The position numbers and the translations under genes were made by a program. Under the pieces are notes generated by a model. It saw only the letters and a list, made by a program, of their open reading frames with translations, ran no database searches and was not told the origin of the DNA. A stretch of 64,000 nt of DNA from Clostridiales bacterium (GTDB taxonomy: Bacteria > Bacillota > Clostridia > Lachnospirales > Lachnospiraceae). Shown here one piece after another: positions 18,548 to 25,909 of the stretch (position 1 is its first letter; every line of letters starts with the position of its first letter). Location of the stretch: assembly GCA_012735495.1 (NCBI GenBank), contig JAAYHD010000032.1:1-64000 (forward strand), written 5' to 3'.

Positions 18548-19067
18548 ATGCCTTTATTTTTTTCAACAATTTTCGTTAAATTTTTGTTAATCAGCTACAT
18601 ATTGGCATGTTTTCCGACAATTGCGCTAATAGGCATTTTCTGTATATTTGTGGGTATAATCGGTCGATTTATCAGAAGTAACAAAACGGATTTTCGTACT
18701 TGACACGTTTTTCATTATGCGACAAGAGTAGTTAATAAATGTGGATAATGTGGATAAATTCGTGTATAACTTCTTTCCATATAAAAGTTGGTCTTTTTTG
18801 ATGTGGATAACTTTTTTAGGGCTTTATTGCGTCAAAGTTAAAATATCCTATTTATGGAAACCAGGCATATGTTTTTGTGCAAGATTACTATATTCGGCTT
18901 TGTCAATAGTTCATTCTCATATTTTTTTGATCAAAAATACATATGAAAATTTCTTAAATTAAAATAATTTTCAAAATTTTATGAAAGCTTGTTTACTTAA
19001 CCGCTATAAAACATCTTAATCCCATTAAATCAGATATAAATTCCCGCATGTTTTTGTGGAAATTTTG
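18548..19067. other. AT-rich gene-free region with a DnaA-box cluster
   Basis: About 520 bp without a convincing gene. Perfect 9-mer DnaA boxes TGTGGATAA (TTATCCACA on the other strand) lie at 18740-18748, directly abutting at 18749-18757, and at 18802-18810; a degenerate copy is near 18762. All face the same way. The following 18880-18985 is very AT-rich. A 73-codon plus-strand frame (18741-18962) covers the boxes but has no ribosome binding site or coding character. dnaA and dnaN are absent, so this looks like a DnaA-binding cluster away from the origin. Confidence 0.7.
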
Positions 19068-19113
19068 ATAAATAAAAATTAAGAGACTGTCATCCGAACA
19101 ACGGTAACAGTCC
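19068..19113 (-). terminator. Intrinsic terminator after the PilZ gene
   Basis: Minus-strand stem GACTGT/ACAGTC (19107-19112 with 19085-19090), extended inside by ACCG/CGG pairing, followed by TCTTAATTTTTATTT. It lies about 20 bp past the PilZ stop. Confidence 0.7.
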
Positions 19114-19131
19114 CACATATGATAACAACGG

Positions 19132-19500
19132 CTAATTGCTTAGTTGAAGGCTTTTTTCATAATTATCCACTTTGCTTGCAAGAAACGGCGCCAGTCCGAC
19201 AAACTCGGCTCCGTAATCCTTTTTATTCTGTCCGGATTCGGCGGACCTTACAATTTTTATAACCACCCTGAAGAAGTCGCCGTTATCAAACTGAATGGTT
19301 CCCCTGAAATAATACCCCACCGGCAAATCGGCTTCACTGATAAAACCTATACCGCTTTTTGATATGTTATATACCAGGATTGATGCTCCAATGTTTTTGA
19401 CAACAACATTGTCCTGCTTGAATAATTCATCGATTTCCAATTTAAGCTCGATCGGAAGCCTCTTATACCTTCTTCTTTCTACGCCATTTACGTAACTCAC
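19132..19500 (-). CDS. PilZ domain protein (predicted c-di-GMP receptor)
   Basis: 122 residues forming one PilZ domain. The c-di-GMP-binding residues are in place: RRRYKR (RxxxR type) at about residues 9-14 and NISKSGIGF (the N/DxSxxG motif) at about 45-53. No other domain or membrane segment is present, so it is a stand-alone receptor whose partner cannot be read from sequence. GTG 19500 is the start, after GAAGGGG. It follows a secreted NlpC/P60 enzyme by 33 bp and ends at a terminator, so both probably share a transcript, which hints at cell surface or motility control. Confidence 0.9.
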   Translation of the reverse strand: MSYVNGVERRRYKRLPIELKLEIDELFKQDNVVVKNIGASILVYNISKSGIGFISEADLPVGYYFRGTIQFDNGDFFRVVIKIVRSAESGQNKKDYGAEFVGLAPFLASKVDNYEKSLQLSN

Positions 19501-19533
19501 GGCCCTACCCCTTCAAACATTATTATCCGAAAC

Positions 19534-20772
19534 CTAATCAATTACTCTTCTTATGCAGTAAACCTCGCGGTAGTTGTACTTCGATATGATTATACCCTGT
19601 TTTGAACTTGCTGCATGCACAATCTTGTCATCGCCTATATATAATGCAACATGGTTGACAACACCTTTGTTGTCCGTATAGAATATCAAGTCGCCTGGCT
19701 GACGTTCACTTATGTCGACCTTCCGGCCGGCAGACTTGGCCTGATCTCTCGACACTCTTGGTATGTTGTATCCGAACTGCTTGTATATGGTGTATACAAA
19801 GCCTGAGCAGTCGGCACCCTTTGTCAGGCTGGTGCCTCCCCAAACATATCGGTTGCCTACAAATTTCTGTGCGTAATTGGCTATCTCTATGCCCAAAGCG
19901 CTGCCCGAGCTTCCTCCGCCGCCCGATGTGCTTGTACTGCTTTGCTTTTTCTCCTCGGCGGCTTTACGCTCCTCTTCCTTCCTTCTTTCCTCCTCAAGCC
20001 GCTTTCTTTCCTGTTCTTCGGCAAGGCGCTGGAGCCTTTCCGCTTCCGCTCTTTCCGCTTCCTGCTGCTGCCTGATAAGCCTTTGCTCTTCTTCTATGGA
20101 GATTGCCTTCTTAAATATGACTTCTATATCTATATAATCCTTATGTACAAAACCGGAGAAGTCACGACCCCGGTCGTCAGTGCTTATAAGGATCTCCGCC
20201 CATTCTTCATATTCCTTTATAACCGGGAAACGCTCTCCCAAAGGAATTAATTCCAACGTTCTCGATTCGGTGCTCGGCTGTTCACGGACACGCAGTGTCT
20301 GCGTCCGGGCAACGGTCGCGTATTTCTCGGCATACTTGTCAACTAGCTTTTCAGCCTCCTTGCCAGTTGCAAGATAATTCGAAGCTATATATCCTTCCAC
20401 ATCACCGGATACGATTCTTACCCAGTCGCCCTCCAGCCATTCCAGAATATCGGCCGCGCAGCCATTGTACAGCTTTCCGACTATTTCGCTTTCCGTCGAA
20501 GGCTCTTTTCTGATATTTACATAGTTGGTTGCTATGGAAACGCCCAGGTTGGAATAAGGTGAATAAATCTCCGCTTTATATAACTCGGTGACTTTTTCAC
20601 ATAAACTGTCGTCGCCGCATGTATATATATCATTAAGGGTTTTTGAAATCCCGGCCACACCAACCTCAGCCCATGCCATTTGCCCCGCATAAGCCTTATC
20701 CTTTGAAGCTGATAAAAACACCAAGGCCGTCGCTGCAAATACTGCAGCTTTTATAGCCTGATATTTCTTCAT
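19534..20772 (-). CDS. Secreted NlpC/P60 peptidoglycan endopeptidase with two SH3 domains
   Basis: 412 residues from ATG 20772, chosen for the upstream GGGGGGA and the typical MKKYQAIKAAVFAATALVFLS signal peptide; an upstream TTG frame adds 16 residues without a site. Two bacterial SH3 domains follow (NYVNIRKEPSTESEIVGKLY; TLRVREQPSTESRTLELI), then a Gln/Glu/Arg-rich coiled linker, a Ser/Gly hinge, and a C-terminal NlpC/P60 domain with the catalytic cysteine in GADCSGF and histidine in GVVNHVALYIG. It should cut stem peptides of the cell wall outside the cell. Its SH3-linker half is a paralog of the protein at 40.4 kb. Confidence 0.93.
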   Translation of the reverse strand: MKKYQAIKAAVFAATALVFLSASKDKAYAGQMAWAEVGVAGISKTLNDIYTCGDDSLCEKVTELYKAEIYSPYSNLGVSIATNYVNIRKEPSTESEIVGKLYNGCAADILEWLEGDWVRIVSGDVEGYIASNYLATGKEAEKLVDKYAEKYATVARTQTLRVREQPSTESRTLELIPLGERFPVIKEYEEWAEILISTDDRGRDFSGFVHKDYIDIEVIFKKAISIEEEQRLIRQQQEAERAEAERLQRLAEEQERKRLEEERRKEEERKAAEEKKQSSTSTSGGGGSSGSALGIEIANYAQKFVGNRYVWGGTSLTKGADCSGFVYTIYKQFGYNIPRVSRDQAKSAGRKVDISERQPGDLIFYTDNKGVVNHVALYIGDDKIVHAASSKQGIIISKYNYREVYCIRRVID

Positions 20773-20871
20773 CTTATTCCCCCCAGGTATCGCAGGCAAA
20801 GCTGCCTTTGTCTGATGCAAGTTAGTACGCTATGGTGAAATTGTTACAAAATTATTACATCTTTGATGGTA

Positions 20872-20900
20872 ATTATAACAAATTGCATATCGAATGTCAA
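20872..20900 (-). promoter_or_regulatory. Consensus sigma-A promoter of the NlpC/P60-PilZ pair
   Basis: Perfect TTGACA (20895-20900) and TATAAT (20872-20877) with a 17-bp spacer on the minus strand, about 100 bp before the NlpC/P60 start. Confidence 0.88.
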
Positions 20901-20986
20901 TAAATTCTTATAGGGGAAGTATCGAAAAATAGCTAAAAAACGTGCTTTTAATACTTTCTGTCCGCTTGGTTAATAATTTATACCGC

Positions 20987-21904
20987 TTAAATGTTATTTA
21001 AATACTTTTCTACTGCTGTAATTGCATTTGCGCCGTCGGCAACTGCCGTAACAATCTGCCTTAGTTCCTTGGTTCTTATATCACCGGCGGCAAATACTCC
21101 CGGTATATTTGTTTCACAGTTCTCACCGGCAATAATATATCCGTTTGCGTCCGTAGCCACGATATCCTTGAATATCTGGGAGTTCGGAATGTAACCTACC
21201 GCTATGAATATGCCGTCAACACCAAGGACCGAGGCTTCACCGGTTTTTACATTTTTTATATTCAGGGATTCTACCGTTTCGGTGCCGTTGATGCTTTCTA
21301 CAACGCTGTCCCACAACACTTCAACATTTTCTATGGCAAGCAGCTTGTTGGCGCTGCTCTTAATCGCCCTGAATTCGTTTCTCCTGTGAATGACATATAC
21401 CTTTTTGCACAGCCTGGAAAGGAAAATGGCATCCTCAACGGCAACATCCCCGCCACCCACTACGGCAACCGTCTTATTCTTAAAAAATGCGCCGTCACAG
21501 GTTGCGCAGTAAGAGAGCCCAAGCCCTGCGAATTTATCCTCACCGGGTACGTTGAGATGCCTCGGTCTTCCTCCCGATGCAATTACAACCGTTTTCGTCC
21601 TGTACTCGGTGCCGTCATTCAGAATAATTACCTTTATGCCGTCCTCCAGCTTAAAGTCCACAACCTCACCTGTTACAAATGCAGTATTTAATTTATCGCA
21701 ATGCTCCCTTAACCTGGCGCTTAAGTCATATCCGCTTATTCCGGGAAGCCCGGGATAATTGTCTATTTCATAGGTATTGATAATCTGCCCGCCGCTGAAA
21801 CCGGCCTTTTCTATCACAACACATGAAAGCTCCGCCCTCTTGGCATATATAGCCGCTGACAGCCCCGCGGGGCCGGAACCGATTATAATTACATCATAAA
21901 CCAT
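20987..21904 (-). CDS. trxB: Thioredoxin reductase
   Basis: 305 residues. FAD-binding GSGPAGLSAAIYA near the N-terminus, redox-active CATC at 133-136 (SYCATCDGAFF), NADPH-binding VVGGGDVAVEDA, and the C-terminal GVFAAGDIRTKELRQIVTAVADGA. It reduces thioredoxin with NADPH in the cytoplasm. No thioredoxin gene is adjacent and no terminator is obvious. ATG 21904 follows GGAGG. Confidence 0.95.
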   Translation of the reverse strand: MVYDVIIIGSGPAGLSAAIYAKRAELSCVVIEKAGFSGGQIINTYEIDNYPGLPGISGYDLSARLREHCDKLNTAFVTGEVVDFKLEDGIKVIILNDGTEYRTKTVVIASGGRPRHLNVPGEDKFAGLGLSYCATCDGAFFKNKTVAVVGGGDVAVEDAIFLSRLCKKVYVIHRRNEFRAIKSSANKLLAIENVEVLWDSVVESINGTETVESLNIKNVKTGEASVLGVDGIFIAVGYIPNSQIFKDIVATDANGYIIAGENCETNIPGVFAAGDIRTKELRQIVTAVADGANAITAVEKYLNNI

Positions 21905-22103
21905 AAAAATCCTCCGTCCTGTATTTCTTCTGCAAACAAGCTAATTATACCAAATCAGCATAATAAATGCCAGTGATTTAGTCACGATGGGTCATAATTA
22001 ATATGGGCAAAAAGACCAAAAATAATAATCTTTGCTGGAATTTATAAAAGCCTTGTGTTATGTTATAATGTAAAGCAATCATATGATTCGGAGAGGTCCG
22101 GTT

Positions 22104-22829
22104 ATGTACACTTTTGACAGCAGAATACGATATACCGAAATAAACCATAATAAAGGTATTATGGATCCGTCATCGATTTTAAATTACTTCCAGGACTGCA
22201 GCACATTTCAATCCGAGGATATGAACCTGGGATTTTCAAAGCCGGATAGCTGCAGGCGGGCATGGCTTCTGGTCAGCTGGAACCTTCAGATTATAAGGCA
22301 GGTGTCCTTAGGTGAATATGTCACGGTTGGAACCTGGCCATACGGATTTAAAGGCTTTTACGGATACCGGAACTTCATAATGAAGGACTCAAACGGACAG
22401 GTCACCTCCGTTGCCGATTCGATATGGGTTTTTATGGACATGGAAACAGGATACCCCGCAAAGATTCCCGGGGACGGTTTCGGTTACAAGCTTGAACCGC
22501 CATATCCCATGGATCACAAAAGCAGAAAAATAGCAATACCGGACAAGCTTGAGGATCTTCCTCCGTTTCCGGTTGCAAAAAGGAACATCGATTCATACAG
22601 GCATGTAAACAACGTCCAGTACGTAAAAATGGCAGAAGAATACCTGCCCGACGATTATATGGTGACAAATCTGCGCGTGGAGTATAAAACACAAGCTGTT
22701 TTCGGAGATATTATTTACCCGGGATTATCACAGTCGGATGGCAAATACATTGTCGTCTTAAGCGGCGCTGATAAAGCTCCGTATGCCATAGTGGAATTTA
22801 CAGGCCATAGAAGGGATAAACATGATTGA
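22104..22829 (+). CDS. Acyl-ACP thioesterase
   Basis: 241 residues from ATG 22104, which has GGAGAGG 7 nt upstream; an ATG 21 bp earlier overlaps that site and is less likely. It is a double hot-dog fold acyl-ACP thioesterase (FatA/B-like): start YTFDSRIRYTEINHNKGIMDPSSILNYFQD, a DSIWVFMDMETGYPAKIP stretch, and the second repeat with RNIDSYRHVNNVQYVKMAEEYLP, whose Asn/His form the expected active site. It releases free fatty acids from acyl carrier protein. Its end overlaps the start of cvfB by 8 bp, so the pair is translationally coupled. Confidence 0.88.
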   Translation: MYTFDSRIRYTEINHNKGIMDPSSILNYFQDCSTFQSEDMNLGFSKPDSCRRAWLLVSWNLQIIRQVSLGEYVTVGTWPYGFKGFYGYRNFIMKDSNGQVTSVADSIWVFMDMETGYPAKIPGDGFGYKLEPPYPMDHKSRKIAIPDKLEDLPPFPVAKRNIDSYRHVNNVQYVKMAEEYLPDDYMVTNLRVEYKTQAVFGDIIYPGLSQSDGKYIVVLSGADKAPYAIVEFTGHRRDKHD

Positions 22830-23667
22830 ATTAGGAAAATACCAGGTACTTGAAGTATGTCAAATGACCGCAAACGGTATATATCTTTGCGAGCCGGACA
22901 CAAAAGGCATAAGGAAGGTTCTTCTTCCCACAAGGGAGGTCCCGCCGCAGGTTAAACTTAAGGACAAGATCAGGGTCTTTATCTATAAGGATTCCGAGGA
23001 CAGGGAGATTGCCACAACCGCGGATGTTCCCTTGACCGTTGGCGATACCGCCGTCCTTAAGGTGAAACAGGTCACCAGGATAGGTGCTTTTCTTGATTGG
23101 GGCCTTTCCAAGGATCTGCTGCTGCCATACAAGGAGCAGACCATCAAGGTCAAGGAGGGGGACAATGTCCTGGCAGCCCTGTATATAGACAAAAGCGACC
23201 GCCTGTGCGCCACCATGAAGGTATACGATTATCTTAAGACCGGTTCCGGCTACAGGACCGGTGATTCAGTATCCGGTTTTGTCTACGATATTATCGATGC
23301 TTTCGGAGCCTTTGTCGCGGTAGATAATGTTTACTCGGCACTAATACCGAATAATGAGCTTTTTATCCCGCTCAAGTACGGTGATGTGGTTGAAGCAAGG
23401 GTCTCCCATATCAGGGAAGACAACAAGCTTACCTTAAGCCTGCGGGATAAATCCTATAAGCAAATGGATACCGATGCACAGCTTATATTGAATTGCCTGA
23501 AGGAGGAAGGCGGATTTCTTCCCTATCATGACAAATCCGATGCCAAGGATATAAAAAACAGGTTCCGCATGAGCAAGAACGCGTTCAAAAGAGCTGTCGG
23601 AAGATTATATAAAAACGGATACATCATCATAGAGGATGACGGTATCCGTTTGCAAAACAATAAATAA
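22822..23667 (+). CDS. cvfB: CvfB-family S1 RNA-binding regulator
   Basis: 281 residues with several S1-like OB domains: an N-terminal one (MIELGKYQVLEVCQMTANGIYL), a central pair (LKVKQVTRIGAFLDWGLSKDLLLP and GDSVSGFVYDIIDAFGAFVAV...LTLSLRD) and a C-terminal winged helix (NRFRMSKNAFKRAVGRLYKNGYI). This is the CvfB/YitL arrangement. Members bind RNA and affect virulence gene expression in Staphylococcus; the role in Clostridia is not established. Coupled to the upstream acyl-ACP thioesterase by overlap. It converges on yvyF with only 10 bp between stop codons. Confidence 0.9.
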   Translation: MIELGKYQVLEVCQMTANGIYLCEPDTKGIRKVLLPTREVPPQVKLKDKIRVFIYKDSEDREIATTADVPLTVGDTAVLKVKQVTRIGAFLDWGLSKDLLLPYKEQTIKVKEGDNVLAALYIDKSDRLCATMKVYDYLKTGSGYRTGDSVSGFVYDIIDAFGAFVAVDNVYSALIPNNELFIPLKYGDVVEARVSHIREDNKLTLSLRDKSYKQMDTDAQLILNCLKEEGGFLPYHDKSDAKDIKNRFRMSKNAFKRAVGRLYKNGYIIIEDDGIRLQNNK

Positions 23668-23677
23668 CTGCCGCAAA

Positions 23678-24103
23678 TTACTTGTCATTATTTCTGTCCG
23701 GATCCAAAAAGCGCATCTTGGCATTTTCCCTGTAGTCCTTGGATCTGTTGACAACCGGCCTCTGGCTGGGATATAGCTCCTGCAGCTTTCTTGCAAGCTT
23801 AACCTTGCATGCCTTGCAGTACCTTCCGGTTTTTATCAGCGCCCCGCAAAGCTCACAGTCAATTCCGATCATGGAATCCTCGGCAAAGGCCAGTCTTTCC
23901 TCGCGGATCCACTGCTTGATAAGTGCCACGCTGATGTTGAATTCCTCCGATACTTCCTGGATTCCTACCCGCGGATGGTCATATATATATTCTTTAACTT
24001 TTTCAAATATATCTTCCAATTTTCTCTTACAGGCTGGACATAATGGCGGTCCCGAGATGTAATTAAACAGCTTTCCACATTCTTTGCAATTTCTTACATC
24101 CAT
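23678..24103 (-). CDS. Flagellar operon protein YvyF-like
   Basis: 141 residues with an N-terminal zinc-ribbon-like pair (CKEC at 6-9, CPAC at about 22-25), a helix-turn-helix-like middle (QEVSEEFNISVALIKQWIREERL) and a second cysteine set (CELCGALIKTGRYCKAC). The pattern and length match the Firmicute flagellar operon protein YvyF, which in Bacillus lies between comF and flgM genes. comF is directly upstream here, the same order, though flgM and the hook genes are missing. Its exact role is unknown; a regulatory one is inferred. ATG 24103 follows GGAGGAG. Confidence 0.85.
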   Translation of the reverse strand: MDVRNCKECGKLFNYISGPPLCPACKRKLEDIFEKVKEYIYDHPRVGIQEVSEEFNISVALIKQWIREERLAFAEDSMIGIDCELCGALIKTGRYCKACKVKLARKLQELYPSQRPVVNRSKDYRENAKMRFLDPDRNNDK

Positions 24104-24197
24104 TTTTTCTCCTCCTGTTCACGCTCTTCCAGGTTTTAGCTCATCCGGGTTTTCCGGCCTCATTTCAGAACCCGGCAAATCAACGGCGTAATTGCAC

Positions 24198-24917
24198 CTA
24201 GAAGCCTTTTCCGATACAAAGTGTTATAAAATAAACATGCTTTACGCCATGTTTTAATAAGACATTCGTACAAGCTTCAATAGTGCTTCCGGTTGTATAA
24301 ATATCATCCACCAGCAGTACCTTTGCAGGCATTGACAGGCCGCATCCGGCCTTTTTATTAACCATGAAGGCTTCCTGCAGGTTTTTCAGCCGCTCCTTGT
24401 CGCTTAACTGCTTCTGCGGCAGTGTCTTTTTGCTTCTTACCAGAAAATCCGGCATAACGGGTATGCCAAGCCTCTTCCCTATTCCATTTGCAAGAATTTC
24501 AGCCTGGTTATATCCTCTTTCCCTGTATTTGCTTTTATGCACCGGTACAGGTACAACGGCATCCGGAGCCATCTTTGCAATCGCGTTACCGAAATGCTTT
24601 ACCAGCATCTCAACGTAATAATCAGCATATTCCTTCTTGTGGCGGTACTTGAAATCGGATACGGAGCTCTTCATGACGGAGTCATATATCCATAAGGAAT
24701 ATCCGTATTCAAAGTGGTATTCCTTTCGCTCACAGTCGCTGCAGTATTCAATTTGATCCTGTTCAAGCGGTTTGCTGCATTTCTTGCAGCGCGGCTCATG
24801 GATTACCTGCAGCCTGCTTTCACACGGAACACAGATTTTTCTTCCCTTGGGTATTACTATTTCCTTGCAAACCGGGCATCTTGCCGGATATATCAAATCC
24901 AATACGACTTGCAGCAA
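24198..24917 (-). CDS. comF: ComF family phosphoribosyltransferase-like protein
   Basis: 239 residues: N-terminal zinc finger with four CxxC pairs (CPVC, CVPC, CKKC, CSDC within the first 85 residues), then a PRTase fold ending in the PRPP-binding motif KVLLVDDIYTTGSTIEAC. ComFC-type proteins are needed for DNA uptake in competent bacteria, but comF is widespread in species not known to be competent. Starts at TTG 24917 after AAGGAG. It lies directly upstream of yvyF (94 bp) and 10 bp downstream of the nucleotidyltransferase gene. Confidence 0.92.
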   Translation of the reverse strand: MLQVVLDLIYPARCPVCKEIVIPKGRKICVPCESRLQVIHEPRCKKCSKPLEQDQIEYCSDCERKEYHFEYGYSLWIYDSVMKSSVSDFKYRHKKEYADYYVEMLVKHFGNAIAKMAPDAVVPVPVHKSKYRERGYNQAEILANGIGKRLGIPVMPDFLVRSKKTLPQKQLSDKERLKNLQEAFMVNKKAGCGLSMPAKVLLVDDIYTTGSTIEACTNVLLKHGVKHVYFITLCIGKGF

Positions 24918-24927
24918 TGCGTGCTCC

Positions 24928-25833
24928 TTACTTTAAGCCGGGATAAGCGCCTTTGTCGACCAGTTCCTTGATGGCCTTGACAACGGATGCTTTATCCTCC
25001 TTATAGGTAACGCCGAACCAGCGGTCCGTCGTTGCCAGTACCTTGACCTTCGCTTTCTTGTCATGTACCAGTTTACCCACTACATCGGGAAGAAGATACT
25101 CTTTCTTTACATCATCGGGTGAAATGCCTGCGAGGAACTCATTGAAGCCCTTCTCCAACTCCTTAAACAGGCTTGGCTTGAATCCCCACATGTTCATGGA
25201 CACCACGCTGTCGAGGGCAATCCTTATATCCTCCCCGTTCCTGCCCTGAGCCTTTGCATGATCATTTTCCCTGACAATCCCCGAGGTTTCTACTATATCA
25301 ACAAGAAAGCCGTCACTATCGGTCCTGCAGACACCGCGGGTTACCGCGCCGTTTTCGCTTAACGTATTTCCCAGTATAAATCCTGCCATGCAGTACATAT
25401 CCGGTTCATGCCTGCTTGAATTTATATAATCATATATCAGGCGGTATGCTTCCTTGCCGTAATAATCGTCGGCATTTATAACTATGAAGGGTTCGTCTAC
25501 AACATCCTTGCAGCACAGTATGGCATGTCCCGTGCCCCAAGGTTTGGTACGGTCCGGCCGGGGCTTATAGCCGTCAGGCAAGGCATCCAGTTCCTGGAAT
25601 ACATATTCGACCTTTACCCTTTTCTCCATGCGGTTTCCAATGATTTCCCTGAAATCCTCTTCAATGTCCCTGCGTATTATAAATACCACCTTGTTGAAGC
25701 CCGCCTGCATGGCATCATATACGGAATAATCCATGATAATCTCGCCGTTTGGTCCAACAGCTTCCAGCTGCTTGATCCCTCCGTACCTGCTGCCCATTCC
25801 GGCAGCCATGACAACCAATGTAGTATAAGACAA
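24928..25833 (-). CDS. Sugar-phosphate nucleotidyltransferase-like protein
   Basis: 301 residues from TTG 25833, selected because GGAGG lies 8 nt upstream and family members begin SYTTLVVMAAGMGSRYGGIKQL; an open frame extends 28 codons further up, into recD2, without a site. The GT-A nucleotidyltransferase signature MAAGMGSRYGG and the metal-binding INADDYYG (about 105-112) are present, with an acceptor region (TKPWGTGHAIL). It should transfer a nucleotide to a sugar phosphate in the cytoplasm; the substrate is not known. It lies 76 bp downstream of recD2 and 10 bp upstream of comF. Confidence 0.85.
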   Translation of the reverse strand: MSYTTLVVMAAGMGSRYGGIKQLEAVGPNGEIIMDYSVYDAMQAGFNKVVFIIRRDIEEDFREIIGNRMEKRVKVEYVFQELDALPDGYKPRPDRTKPWGTGHAILCCKDVVDEPFIVINADDYYGKEAYRLIYDYINSSRHEPDMYCMAGFILGNTLSENGAVTRGVCRTDSDGFLVDIVETSGIVRENDHAKAQGRNGEDIRIALDSVVSMNMWGFKPSLFKELEKGFNEFLAGISPDDVKKEYLLPDVVGKLVHDKKAKVKVLATTDRWFGVTYKEDKASVVKAIKELVDKGAYPGLK

Positions 25834-25909
25834 TGTTAAGACCTCCATTATGATAACTTCTATTTTAAAGTTATTATAACCCATTTGCTGGAATAATGCA
25901 CTAGCTAAT

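Noticed and set aside
18741..18962. 73-codon plus-strand open frame over the DnaA boxes
   Set aside because: No ribosome binding site, low-complexity Phe/Leu/Ile-rich product with no family pattern; explained by AT-rich noncoding DNA.
18548..19067. Chromosomal origin of replication
   Set aside because: No dnaA, dnaN or rpmH, and most genes on both sides run on the same strand, so there is no leading-strand switch.
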